DNA from: Luzula sylvatica
Lineage: Eukaryota > Streptophyta > Magnoliopsida > Poales > Juncaceae
Direction: 5' to 3'
Length of the DNA: 64,000 nt
Assembly: GCA_946800325.1 (NCBI GenBank)
Contig: OX326958.1
Span: forward strand, 62,799,793-62,863,792
Made by a program: the position numbers and the translations under genes. The notes under the pieces are model-generated. The model had not been told where the DNA came from and did no database searches. It saw only the letters and a list, made by a program, of their open reading frames with translations. The number at the start of each line of letters is the position of its first letter. Position 1 is the first letter of the stretch. Below are positions 50,818 to 64,000 of the stretch, piece after piece.

Positions 50818-53800
50818 CAATTATGATATTTTTTTTTTAAAATGTTAAAATTGAAGCGTAACACAAGAAAAATACTCAATTCTCATGTCGTACTCAAAAT
50901 ACTCCGTTATTGAAGACAAACACACACCAATTTCATTTTTTTCAAAAATTTCTTAAAACTGCAAAAATTGAAGTCCAACACCTTCGAAAAATTCAATCAA
51001 GTTATTTTTTCGAAAAATGTTAAAATTGAAGTGTAACAAAAGAAAAATACTCAATTTTCATGTCTTACTCAAAATACTCAGTAATTGAAGACTAACGCAC
51101 ACAAGTTTCAATTTTTTCAAAAAATTCATAAAAATGAAAAAATAGAAGTTTGACACCTTCAAAATATTCAATTATGATATTTTTTTTAAAAATGTTAAAA
51201 TTGAAATGTAATACAAGCAAAATACTCAATTTTCATGTCGTACTCAAAATACTCCGTAATTGAAGACTAACACACACCAATTTCATTTTTTTCAAAAATT
51301 TCTGAAAAATGCAAAAACAGAAGTCCAACACCTTCAAAAAATTCAATTATGATATTTTTTAAAAAAATGTTAAAATTGAAGCGTAACACAAGAAAAATAC
51401 ACAATTTTCATGTCGTGCTCAAAATACTCCGTAATTGAAGACTAACACACACCAATTTCATTTTTTCAAAAATTTCTTAAAAATGCAAAAATTGAAGTCC
51501 AACACCTTCGAAAAATTCAATCTAGATATTTTTTCGAAAAATGTTAAAATTGAAGTGTAACAAAATAAAAATACTCAATTTTTGTGTCGTACTCAAAATA
51601 TTCAGTAATTGAAGACTGACACACACAAGTTTATATTTTTTCAAAAAATTCTTAAAAATGAAGAAACAGAAGTCTAACCACCTTCAAAATATTCAATTAT
51701 GATATTTTTTTTGAAATGTTAAAATTGAAATTTAATAAAAGCAAAATACTCAATTTTCATGCCATACTCAAAATACTCCGTAATTGAAGACTAACATACA
51801 CAAATTACAATTTTTTCCAAAATTTCTGAAAAATGCAAAAACAGAAGTCTAACACCTTTAAAAAATTCAATTATGATATTTTTTTAATTTTTTTTAAAAT
51901 TGAAGCATAACACAACCAAAATACTAAATTTTCATGTCGTACTCAAAATACTCCGTAATTGAAGACTAACACACCAATTTCATTTTTTTCAAAAATTTCC
52001 TAAAAATAAAAAAATTGAAGTCCAACACCTTCGAAAAATTCAATCAAGATATTTTTCAAAAAATGCTAAAATGGAAGTGTAACAAAAAGAAAAATACTGA
52101 ATTTTCGTGTCGTGCTCAAAATACTCAGTAATTGAAGACTATCACACATAAGTTTCAATTTTTTCAAAATATTCTTAAATATGCAAAAACAAAAGTCTAA
52201 CACATTCAAAAAATTCAATTATGATATTTTTTTAATAAATGTTAAAATTGAAGTGTAACACAAGCAAAATACTCATTTTCATGTCCTACTCCAAATACTC
52301 TGTAATTAAAGACCAACACACACAAATTTCATTTTTTTCAACAATTTCTGAAAAATGCAAAAATTGAAGTCTGACACCTTCGAAAAGTTCAATCAAAATA
52401 TTTTTTCATAAAATGTTAAAATCGAAGGGTAACAAAAGCAAAATACCCAATTTTCGTGTCGTACTCAAAATACTCCGTAATTTAAGACTAACACACAGTA
52501 GTTTCAATTTTTTCAAAAAATTATTAAAAATGCCAAAACAGAAGTCAGACACCTTCAAAAAAATTAAATTGTGATATTTATTAAAAAAATGGTAAAATTG
52601 AAGCATAAGACAAGCAAAATACTCAATTTTCTTGTCGTACTCAAAATACTCCGTAATTGAAGACTTAACATATACAAATTTAAATTTTTTCCAACATTTC
52701 AGAAAAATGCAACTACAGAAGTCTAACACCTTCAAAAAATTCAATTATGATATTTTTTTTTAAATATTAAAATTGAAGTGTAACACAAGCAAAATACTCA
52801 ATTTTCATGTCGTACTCCAAATACTCCGTAATTGAAGACTAACACACACAAATTTCATTTTTTTCAAAAATTTCATAAAAATGCAAAATCTGAAGTCTAA
52901 CACCTTCGAAAAATTCAATTATGATATTTTTTTAAAAAATTGTAAAATTTAACTGTAACAGAAGAAAAATACTCAATTTTCATGGCGTACTCAAAATACT
53001 CCGTAATTGAAGACTAAGACACATAAGTTTCAAATTTGTCCAAAATTTCTGAAAAATTCAAAAACATAAGTCTAACACCTTGAAAAAATTCAATTAAGAT
53101 ATTTTTTTTTAAAATGTTCAAATTGAAGCGTAACACAAGCAAAATACTCAATTTTCATGTCATACTCAAAATACTCCGTAATTGAAGACTAACACACACA
53201 AATTTCATTTTTTTTAAAAAAATCCTTAAAAATGCAAAAATTGAAATATAACACCTTCGAAAAATTCAATCAAGATATTTTAAAAAAAAACGTTAATATT
53301 GAATTTTAACAAAAGAAAAATACTCAATTTTCGAGTCGTACCCGAAATACTCAGTAATTTAAGACTAAAACACACAAGTTTTAATTTTTCCAAAAAATTC
53401 TAAAAAATGGAAAAACAGAAGTCTAACACCTTCGAAAAAATTAAATTATGATATTTTTTTTAAATGGTAAGATTGAAATGTAATACAAACAAAATACTAA
53501 ATTTTCGTGTCATACTCAAAATACTCCGTAATTGAAGACTAGCATACACAAATTTCAATTTTTTCCAATATTTCTTAAAAATGCAAAAACATTAGTCTAA
53601 CAACTTAAAAAAATGCAATTATGATATTTTTTTAAATTTTTTTCAAAATTGAAGCGTAACACAAGAAAAATACTCAATTTTCATGTCTTACTCAAAATAC
53701 TCCGTAAATGAAGACTAACACACACAAATTTCATTTTTTTCAAAAATTTCTTACAAATGCAAAAACAGAAGTCTAACACCTTCGAAAAATTCCATTATCA

Positions 53801-55550
53801 TATTTTTTTTTAAAATTGTAAAATTCAAGTGTAACAGAAGCAAAATACTCAATTTTCATGTCGTACTCAAAATACTCTGTAATATAAGACTAAAACTCGC
53901 ATTTCAATTTTTCCAAAAATTTCTTCCAAATATAAAAACCGAAGTCTAACACCTTCGAAAAATTCAATAATGATATTTTATTAAAAAATGATAAAATTAA
54001 AGTGTAACAAAAGCAAAATACTCAATCTTCATTTCGTAATCAAAATACTCAGCAATTGAAGACTATAACACACAAGTTTCAATTTTATCAAAAAATTCTT
54101 AAAAATTCAAAAACAGAAGTCCAACACCTTCAAAAAATTAAATTATGATATTTTTTTAAAAAAAATGCTTAAATTGAAGCGTAACACAAGCAAAATATTC
54201 AATTTTCATGTCGTACTCAACATACTCCGTAATTGAAGACTAACACACACACCAATTCCAATTTTTTCAAAAAATTCTTAAAAATTCAAAAACAGCAGTC
54301 CAACACCTTCGAAAAATTAAATTATGATATTTTTTTTAAAAAATGTTAAAATTGAAGCGTAACACAAGCAAAATATTCAATTTTCATATCGTACTCAAAA
54401 TACTCCATAATTGAAGACTAACACACACACGAATTTCATTTTGTTCAAAAATTTCATAAAAATGCAAAAATTGAAGTCCAACACCTTCGAAAAATTCAAT
54501 CAAGATATTTTTTTTAAAAATGTCCAAATTGAAGTGTAACAAAAGAAAAATACTATATTTTTCGTGTTGTAATCAAAATACACAGTAATTGAAGACTAAC
54601 ACACACAAGTTTCAATTTTTTCGAAAAATTCTTAAACATGCAAAAACAGAAGTCTAACACCTTCAAAAAATTCAATTATGATATTTTTTTTTTAAATGTT
54701 AAAATTGAAGTGTAACACAAGCAAAATACTCATTTTCATGTCGTACTCCAAATACTCTGTAATTTAAGACTAACACACACAAATTTCAATTTTTTCAAAA
54801 AATTTCTGAAAAATGCAAAAATAAAAGTCTAACACCTTCAAAAAATTCCTTCAAGATATTTTTTCAAAAAATATTAAAATTGAATGGTAACAAAAGCAAA
54901 ATACCCAATTTTCGTGTCGTACTCAAAATACTCCGTAATTTAAGACTAACACACACAAGTTTCAATTTTTTCAAAAAATTCTTAAAAATGCAAAAACAAA
55001 AGTTTAACACCTTCAAAAAAATTCAATTATAATATTTATTAAAAAAATTGTAAAATTGAAGCATAACACAAGCAAAATACTCAATTTTCATGTGGTACTC
55101 AAGTTACTCCGTAATTGAAGACTTAACATACACAAATTTAAATTTTTTCCAACATTTTTGAAAAATGCAACAACAGAAGTCTAACACCTTCAAAAAATTC
55201 AATTATGATTTTTTTTTTTAAAATATTAAAATTGAAGTGTAACACAAGCAAAATACTCAATTTTCATGTCGTACTCCAAATACTCCGTAATTGAAGACTA
55301 ACACACACAAATTTCATTTTTTTCAAAAATTTCATAAAAATGCAAAATCTGAAGTCTAACACCTTCGAAAAATTCAATTATGATATTTTTTAAAAAAATT
55401 GTAAAATTTAACTGTAACAGAAGAAAAATACTCAATTTTTAGGGCGTACTCAAAATACACCGCAATTGAAGACTAAGACACACAAGTTTCAAATTTGTCC
55501 AAAATTTCTGAAAAATTCAAAAACATAAGTCTAGCACCTTCAAAAAATTC
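50818..55550. repeat. Tandem duplication unit 1 (27 monomers, about 4.73 kb)
   Basis: The stretch is repeated immediately downstream with an offset of about 4733 bp. An open frame of 112 codons at 52406-52744 recurs unchanged at 57139-57477. Differences I noticed are single bases (for example AACAGCAG against AACAACAG near 54287 and 59024) and homopolymer lengths. The breakpoints fall in monomers reading ATTCAATTATGATATTTTTT. Confidence 0.9.
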
Positions 55551-58500
55551 AATTATGATATTTTTTTTTTAAAATGTTAAAATTGAAGCGTAACACAAGA
55601 AAAATACTCAATTCTCATGTCGTACTCAAAATACTCCGTTATTGAAGACAAACACACACCAATTTCATTTTTTTCAAAAATTTCTTAAAACTGCAAAAAT
55701 TGAAGTCCAACACCTTCGAAAAATTCAATCAAGTTATTTTTTCGAAAAATGTTAAAATTGAAGTGTAACAAAAGAAAAATACTCAATTTTCATGTCTTAC
55801 TCAAAATACTCAGTAATTGAAGACTAACGCACACAAGTTTCAATTTTTTCAAAAAATTCATAAAAATGAAAAAATAGAAGTTTGACACCTTCAAAATATT
55901 CAATTATGATATTTTTTTTAAAAATGTTAAAATTGAAATGTAATACAAGCAAAATACTCAATTTTCATGTCGTACTCAAAATACTCCGTAATTGAAGACT
56001 AACACACACCAATTTCATTTTTTTCAAAAATTTCTGAAAAATGCAAAAACAGAAGTCCAACACCTTCAAAAAATTCAATTATGATATTTTTTAAAAAAAT
56101 GTTAAAATTGAAGCGTAACACAAGAAAAATACACAATTTTCATGTCGTGCTCAAAATACTCCGTAATTGAAGACTAACACACACCAATTTCATTTTTTCA
56201 AAAATTTCTTAAAAATGCAAAAATTGAAGTCCAACACCTTCGAAAAATTCAATCTAGATATTTTTTCGAAAAATGTTAAAATTGAAGTGTAACAAAATAA
56301 AAATACTCAATTTTTGTGTCGTACTCAAAATATTCAGTAATTGAAGACTGACACACACAAGTTTATATTTTTTCAAAAAATTCTTAAAAATGAAGAAACA
56401 GAAGTCTAACCACCTTCAAAATATTCAATTATGATATTTTTTTTGAAATGTTAAAATTGAAATTTAATAAAAGCAAAATACTCAATTTTCATGCCATACT
56501 CAAAATACTCCGTAATTGAAGACTAACATACACAAATTACAATTTTTTCCAAAATTTCTGAAAAATGCAAAAACAGAAGTCTAACACCTTTAAAAAATTC
56601 AATTATGATATTTTTTTAATTTTTTTTAAAATTGAAGCATAACACAACCAAAATACTAAATTTTCATGTCGTACTCAAAATACTCCGTAATTGAAGACTA
56701 ACACACCAATTTCATTTTTTTCAAAAATTTCCTAAAAATAAAAAAATTGAAGTCCAACACCTTCGAAAAATTCAATCAAGATATTTTTTAAAAAAATGCT
56801 AAAATGGAAGTGTAACAAAAAGAAAAATACTGAATTTTCGTGTCGTGCTCAAAATACTCAGTAATTGAAGACTATCACACATAAGTTTCAATTTTTTCAA
56901 AATATTCTTAAATATGCAAAAACAAAAGTCTAACACCTTCAAAAAATTCAATTATGATATTTTTTTAATAAATGTAAAAATTGAAGTGTAACACAAGCAA
57001 AATACTCATTTTCATGTCCTACTCCAAATACTCTGTAATTAAAGACCAACACACACAAATTTCATTTTTTTCAACAATTTCTGAAAAATGCAAAAATTGA
57101 AGTCTGACACCTTCGAAAAGTTCAATCAAAATATTTTTTCATAAAATGTTAAAATCGAAGGGTAACAAAAGCAAAATACCCAATTTTCGTGTCGTACTCA
57201 AAATACTCCGTAATTTAAGACTAACACACAGTAGTTTCAATTTTTTCAAAAAATTATTAAAAATGCCAAAACAGAAGTCAGACACCTTCAAAAAAATTAA
57301 ATTGTGATATTTATTAAAAAAATGGTAAAATTGAAGCATAAGACAAGCAAAATACTCAATTTTCTTGTCGTACTCAAAATACTCCGTAATTGAAGACTTA
57401 ACATATACAAATTTAAATTTTTTCCAACATTTCAGAAAAATGCAACTACAGAAGTCTAACACCTTCAAAAAATTCAATTATGATATTTTTTTTTAAATAT
57501 TAAAATTGAAGTGTAACACAAGCAAAATACTCAATTTTCATGTCGTACTCCAAATACTCCGTAATTGAAGACTAACACACACAAATTTCATTTTTTTCAA
57601 AAATTTCATAAAAATGCAAAATCTGAAGTCTAACACCTTCGAAAAATTCAATTATGATATTTTTTTTAAAAATTGTAAAATTTAACTATAACAGAAGAAA
57701 AATACTCAATTTTCATGGCGTACTCAAAATACTCCGTAATTGAAGACTAAGACACATAAGTTTCAAATTTGTCCAAAATTTCTGAAAAATTCAAAAACAT
57801 AAGTCTAACACCTTCAAAAAATTCAATTAAGATATTTTTTTTTAAAATGTTCAAATTGAAGCGTAACACAAGCAAAATACTCAATTTTCATGTCATACTC
57901 AAAATACTCCGTAATTGAAGACTAACACACACAAATTTCATTTTTTTTAAAAAAATCCTTAAAAATGCAAAAATTGAAATATAACACCTTCGAAAAATTC
58001 AATCAAGATATTTTAAAAAAAAACGTTAATATTGAATTTTAACAAAAGAAAAATACTCAATTTTCGAGTCGTACCCGAAATACTCAGTAATTTAAGACTA
58101 AAACACACAAGTTTTAATTTTTCCAAAAAATTCTAAAAAATGGAAAAACAGAAGTCTAACACCTTCGAAAAAATTAAATTATGATATTTTTTTTAAATGG
58201 TAAGATTGAAATGTAATACAAACAAAATACTAAATTTTCGTGTCATACTCAAAATACTCCGTAATTGAAGACTAGCATACACAAATTTCAATTTTTTCCA
58301 ATATTTCTTAAAAATGCAAAAACATTAGTCTAACAACTTAAAAAAATGCAATTATGATATTTTTTTAAATTTTTTTCAAAATTGAAGCGTAACACAAGAA
58401 AAATACTCAATTTTCATGTCTTACTCAAAATACTCCGTAAATGAAGACTAACACACACAAATTTCATTTTTTTCAAAAATTTCTTACAAATGCAAAAACA

Positions 58501-60283
58501 GAAGTCTAACACCTTCGAAAAATTCCATTATCATATTTTTTTTTAAAATTGTAAAATTCAAGTGTAACAGAAGCAAAATACTCAATTTTCATGTCGTACT
58601 CAAAATACTCTGTAATATAAGACTAAAACTCGCATTTCAATTTTTCCAAAAATTTCTTCCAAATATAAAAACCGAAGTCTAACACCTTCGAAAAATTCAA
58701 TAATGATATTTTATTAAAAAATGATAAAATTAAAGTGTAACAAAAGCAAAATACTCAATCTTCATTTCGTAATCAAAATACTCAGCAATTGAAGACTATA
58801 ACACACAAGTTTCAATTTTATCAAAAAATTCTTAAAAATTCAAAAACAGAAGTCCAACACCTTCAAAAAATTAAATTATGATATTTTTTTAAAAAAAATG
58901 CTTAAATTGAAGCGTAACACAAGCAAAATATTCAATTTTCATGTCGTACTCAACATACTCCGTAATTGAAGACTAACACACACACCAATTCCAATTTTTT
59001 CAAAAAATTCTTAAAAATTCAAAAACAACAGTCCAACACCTTCGAAAAATTAAATTATGATATTTTTTTTTAAAAATGTTAAAATTGAAGCGTAACACAA
59101 GCAAAATATTCAATTTTCATATCGTACTCAAAATACTCCATAATTGAAGACTAACACACACACGAATTTCATTTTGTTCAAAAATTTCATAAAAATGCAA
59201 AAATTGAAGTCCAACACCTTCGAAAAATTCAATCAAGATATTTTTTTTAAAAATGTCCAAATTGAAGTGTAACAAAAGAAAAATACTATATTTTTCGTGT
59301 TGTAATCAAAATACACAGTAATTGAAGACTAACACACACAAGTTTCAATTTTTTCGAAAAATTCTTAAACATGCAAAAACAGAAGTCTAACACCTTCAAA
59401 AAATTCAATTATGATATTTTTTTTTTAAATGTTAAAATTGAAGTGTAACACAAGCAAAATACTCATTTTCATGTCGTACTCCAAATACTCTGTAATTTAA
59501 GACTAACACACACAAATTTCAATTTTTTCAAAAAATTTCTGAAAAATGCAAAAATAAAAGTCTAACACCTTCAAAAAATTCCTTCAAGATATTTTTTCAA
59601 AAAATATTAAAATTGAATGGTAACAAAAGCAAAATACCCAATTTTCGTGTCGTACTCAAAATACTCCGTAATTTAAGACTAACACACACAAGTTTCAATT
59701 TTTTCAAAAAATTCTTAAAAATGCAAAAACAAAAGTTTAACACCTTCAAAAAAATTCAATTATAATATTTATCAAAAAAATTGTAAAATTGAAGCATAAC
59801 ACAAGCAAAATACTCAATTTTCATGTGGTACTCAAGTTACTCCGTAATTGAAGACTTAACATACACAAATTTAAATTTTTTCCAACATTTTTGAAAAATG
59901 CAACAACAGAAGTCTAACACCTTCAAAAAATTCAATTATGATTTTTTTTTTTTAAATATTAAAATTGAAGTGTAACACAAGCAAAATACTCAATTTTCAT
60001 GTCGTACTCCAAATACTCCGTAATTGAAGACTAACACACACAAATTTCATTTTTTTCAAAAATTTCATAAAAATGCAAAATCTGAAGTCTAACACCTTCG
60101 AAAAATTCAATTATGATATTTTTTTAAAAAATTGTAAAATTTAACTGTAACAGAAGAAAAATACTCAATTTTTATGGCGTACTCAAAATACACCGCAATT
60201 GAAGACTAAGACACACAAGTTTCAAATTTGTCCAAAATTTCTGAAAAATTCAAAAACATAAGTCTAGCACCTTCAAAAAATTC
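55551..60283. repeat. Tandem duplication unit 2 (27 monomers, about 4.73 kb)
   Basis: This is the adjacent copy of 50818-55550. Beyond about 60300 the sequence resembles 53110 onward (offset about 7.19 kb) to about 60950. From about 62010 to 63330 it resembles 58500-59850, so an older, more diverged copy follows. Confidence 0.9.
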
Positions 60284-63200
60284 AATTATGATATTTTTTT
60301 TTTAAATGTTCAAATTGAAGCGTAACACAAGCAAAATACTCAATTTTCATGTCATACTCAAAATACTCCGTAATTGAAGACTAACACACACAAATTTCAT
60401 TTTTTTTAAAAAAATCCTTAAAAATGCAAAAATTGAAATCTAACACCTTCGAAAAATTCAGTCAAGATATTTTTGAAAAAAATGTTAATATTGAAATTTA
60501 ACAAAAGAAAAATATTCAATTTTCGTGTCGTACCCGAAATACTCAGTAATTTAAGACTAAAACACACAAGTATTAATTTTTCCAAAAAATTCTAAAAAAT
60601 GGAAAAACAGAAGTCTAACACCTTCAAAAAAATTCAATTATGATATTTTTTTTTAAATGGTAAAATTGAAATGTAATACAAACAAAATACTCAATTTTCG
60701 TGTCATACTCAAAATACTCCGTAATTGAGGACTAACATGCACAAATTTCAATTTTTTTCCAAAATTTCTTAAAAATGCAAAAACATTAGTCTAACAACTT
60801 AAAAAAATGCAATTATGACATTTTTTAAATTTTTTTAAAAATTGAAGCGTAACACAAGAAATATACTCAATTTTCATGTCTTACTCAAAATACTCCGTAA
60901 ATGAGGACTAACACACACAAATTTCATTTTTTTCAAAAATTTCTAACAAATGCAAAATCTGAAGTCTAACACCTTCGGAAAACTCAATTATGATATTTTT
61001 AAAAAAATGTTAAAATTGAAGTTTAACACAAGAAAAATACTCAATTTTCAAGTCGTACTAAAAATACTCCGTAATTAAGGACTAACACACACTAATTTCA
61101 TTTTTTTTTTAAATTTCCTGAAAATTCAAAAGATCAAGTCAAACACCTTCAAAAAATTCAATTATGATGTATTTTTTAAATTTTAAAATTTAATTGTAAC
61201 ACAAGCAAAACGCTCAATTTTCATGTCGTACTCAAAATACTCTATAATTGAAGACTAACACACACAAGTTTCAATTTTTTCCAAAATTCTTAAAAATGCA
61301 AAAACAGAAGTCTAACACCTTCAAAAAATTCAATTATGATATTTTTTTTAATAAATGTTAAAATTGAAGTGTAACACAAGGAAAATACTCAATTTTCATA
61401 TCCTACTCAAAATACTCCGTAATTAAAGACTAACATACACAAATTTCAATTTTTTCCAAAATTCCTGAAAAATGCAAAAACAGAAATCTTACACCTTCCA
61501 AAAATTCAATTATGATATTTTTTAAAAAAAAAATGTTAAAATTGAAGCGTAACACAAGCAAAATATATAATTTTCTAGTCATACTAAAAATACACCGTAA
61601 TTGAAAACTAGCACACACCAATTTCATTTTTTTCAAAAATTTCTTAAAAATGCAATAATTGAAGTCCACCACCTTCGAAAAATTCAATCAAGATATTTTT
61701 TCTAAAAAGGTTAAAATTGAAGTGTAACAAAAGAAAATTACTATATTTTTCGTGTCGTACTAAAAATACTCAGTAATCGAAGACTAACCTACACAAGTTT
61801 CAATTTTTTCAAAAAATACTTAAAAATGAAAAAATAGAAGTTTAACACCTTCAAAAAATTCAATTATGATATTTATTTAAAAATGTTAAAATTGAAATGT
61901 AATACAAGCAAAATACTCAATTTTCATGTCATACTCAAAATACTCCGTAATTGAAGACTAACATACACAAATTTAAATTTTTTCCCACATTTCTGAAAAA
62001 TGCAAAAACAGAAGTCTAACACCTTCGAAAAATTCCATTATCATATTTTTTTTTTAATTGTAAAATTCAAGTGTAACAGAAGCAAAATACTCAATTTTCA
62101 TGTCGTACTCAAAATACTCTGTAATATAAGACTAACACACGCATTTCAATTTTTTCAAAAATTTCTTCCAAATGCAAAAACCGAAGTCTAACACCTTCGA
62201 AAAATTCAATAATGATATTTTATTAAAAAATGTTAAAATTAAAGTGTAACAAAAGCAAAATACTTAATCTTCATTTCGTACTCAAAATACTCAGCAATTG
62301 AAGACTATAACACACAAGTTTCAATTTTTTCAAAAAATTCTTAAAAATTCAAAAACAGAAGTCCAACACCTTCAAAAAATTAAATTATGATATTTTTTTA
62401 AAAAAAATGCTAAAATTGAAGCGTAACACTTGCAAAATATTCAATTTTCATGTCGTACTCAAAATACTCCGTAATTGAAGACTAACACACACACCAATTC
62501 CAATTTTTTCAAAAAATTCTTAAAAATTCAAAAACAGAAGTCCAACACCTTCGAAAAATTAAATTATGATATTTTTTTTAAAAAATGTTAAAATTGAAGC
62601 GTAACACAAGCAAAATATTCAATTTTCATGTCGTACTCAAAATACTCCGTAATTGAAGACTAACACACACACGAATTTCATTTTGTTCAAATATTTCATA
62701 AAAATGCAAAAATTGAAGTCTAACACCTTCGAAAAATTCAAATCAAGATATTTTTTTTAAAAATGTTCAAATTGAAGTGTAACAAAAGAAAAATACTATA
62801 TTTTTCGTATTGTACTCAAAATACACAGTAATTGAAGACTAACACACACAAGTTTCAATTTTTTCGAAAAATTCTTAAACATGCAAAAACAGAAGTCTAA
62901 CACCTTCAAAAAATTCAATTATGATATTTTTTTTTAAAAATGTTAAAATTGATGTGTAACACAAGCAAAATACTCATTTTCATGTCGTACTCCAAATACT
63001 CCGTAATTTAAGACTAACACACACAAATTTCAATTTTTTCAAAACATTTCTGAAAAATGCAAAAATAGAAGTCACCTTCAAAAAATTCCATCTAGATATT
63101 TTTTCAAAAAATATTAAAATTGAATTGTAACAAAAGCAAAATACCCAATTTTGGTGTCGTACTCAAAATACTCCGTAATTTAAGACTAACACACACAAGT

Positions 63201-64000
63201 TTCAATTTTTTCAAAAAATTCTTAAAAATGCAAAAACATAAGTCTAACACCTTCAAAAAATTCAATTATAATATTTATTAAAAAAATTGTAAAATTGAAG
63301 CATAACACTAGTAAAATACTCAATTTTAATGTCGTACTCAAAATACTCCGCAATTGAAAACTAACACACACCAATTTCATTTTTTTCAAAAATAAAAATG
63401 CAAAAATTGAAGTCCAACACCTTCGAAAAATTCAATCAAGATATTTTTTCAAAAATTTTTAAAATTGAAGTGTAACAAAAGAAAATTACTATAATTTTCG
63501 TGCTGTACTCAAAATACTCAGTAATCGAAGACTAACATACACAAGTTTCAATTTTTTCAAAAAATTCTTAAAAATAAAAAATAGAAGTTTAACACATTCA
63601 AAAAATTCAATTATGATATTTTTTTATAAATGTTAAAATTGAAATGTAATACAAGCAAAATACTCAATTTTCATGTCATACTCAAAATACTCCGTAATTG
63701 AAGACTAACATACACAAATTTAAAAATTTTCCAACATTTCTGAAAAATGCAAAAACAGAAGTCTAACACCTTCGAAAAATTCAATTATCATATTTTTTTT
63801 TAAATTGTAAAATTCAAGTGTAACAGAAGCCAAATACTCAATTTTGATGTCGTACTCAAAATACTCTGTAATCTAAGACTAACACACACATTTCAATTTT
63901 TTCAAAAATTTCTTCCAAATGCAAAAACCGAAGTCTCACACCTTCGAAAAATTCCATAAAAATATTTTATTAAAAAATTATAAAATTAAAGTGTAACAAA

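Larger units (their letters stand above)
19780..64000. repeat. 175-bp satellite array, block 3 (continues past the window)
   Basis: About 250 monomers of the satellite continue to the window edge. Diagnostic variants let segments be followed: AACATAAAAAAATTC types near 27323, 28553, 31170, 34846, 38178, 42785 and 48735; GTCTAGCACC with CAATTTGATAT and CCATCTCCTAC; AAGTCCAACACC with GATATTTTTTCGAAAAATG. Spacings are mostly whole multiples of about 175 bp. Short ORFs on both strands here are periodic with the monomer. No other insertion is visible. Confidence 0.95.

Noticed and set aside
52406..57477. Two identical 112-codon minus-strand frames
   Set aside because: They are identical because the 4.73-kb block is duplicated. 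The composition is that of the satellite read in reverse.
1..64000. CRISPR array or bacterial repeat system
   Set aside because: Repeats are contiguous 175-bp units without unique spacers, and both insertions are plant transposons.
1..64000. CENP-B-box-like site in the satellite
   Set aside because: I saw no match to the TTCG...CGGGA pattern. The TTCGAAAAATTC piece is only superficially similar.

Overview
The window is plant nuclear repeat DNA, with no sign of an ordinary host gene. Evidence for a plant: a Copia-type (Sirevirus-like) LTR retrotransposon, a CACTA DNA transposon with plant-style intron signals, and about 54.6 kb of an A+T-rich tandem satellite with a roughly 175-bp monomer. 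Length and organisation fit a centromeric or other heterochromatic array, but sequence alone cannot place it on the chromosome. I do not recognise the species.

Layout: satellite block 1 (1-4161); Sirevirus-like retrotransposon on the minus strand (4162-10326); satellite block 2 (10327-16557); non-autonomous CACTA element (16558-19779) with a 3-bp target duplication ATA; satellite block 3 (19780-64000), cut by the window edge. The blocks are one array interrupted by two insertions. The many 60-110-codon open frames in it are periodic by-products of the monomer, not genes.

The satellite monomer is three diverged subrepeats of 58, 58 and 59 bp, each opening with GAAGnnTAACAC. Monomer variants form higher-order patterns, including multiples of 7 monomers (about 1.22 kb) at 25-36 kb. 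Segmental copies are spaced about 1.69, 3.26, 5.95 and 6.30 kb apart. The clearest is a near-identical tandem duplication of 27 monomers (about 4.73 kb) at about 50.8-60.3 kb.

The retrotransposon, read 10326 to 4162, has a truncated 5' LTR, a PBS for initiator-Met tRNA, a gag-like ORF with coiled coil and CCHC knuckle, an internal promoter-like region, a frameshifted accessory ORF resembling the PF20167 plant transposon protein domain, PPT-like tracts and a complete 1543-bp 3' LTR. Protease, integrase, RT and RNase H are absent, so it is non-autonomous. Its 3' LTR U3 has 18 near-palindromic CCGTTRYAACGG motifs upstream of a TATA box. A second array of 14 such motifs, again followed by a TATA box, lies just upstream of the accessory ORF, as if that ORF has its own U3-like promoter.

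The CACTA element has 13-bp perfect TIRs, G+C-rich subterminal repeats, a (CT)32 tract and an A+T-rich interior with exon-like islands. Three of these join in frame through GT-AG introns into a possible 91-codon ORF of unknown function. No transposase was seen.
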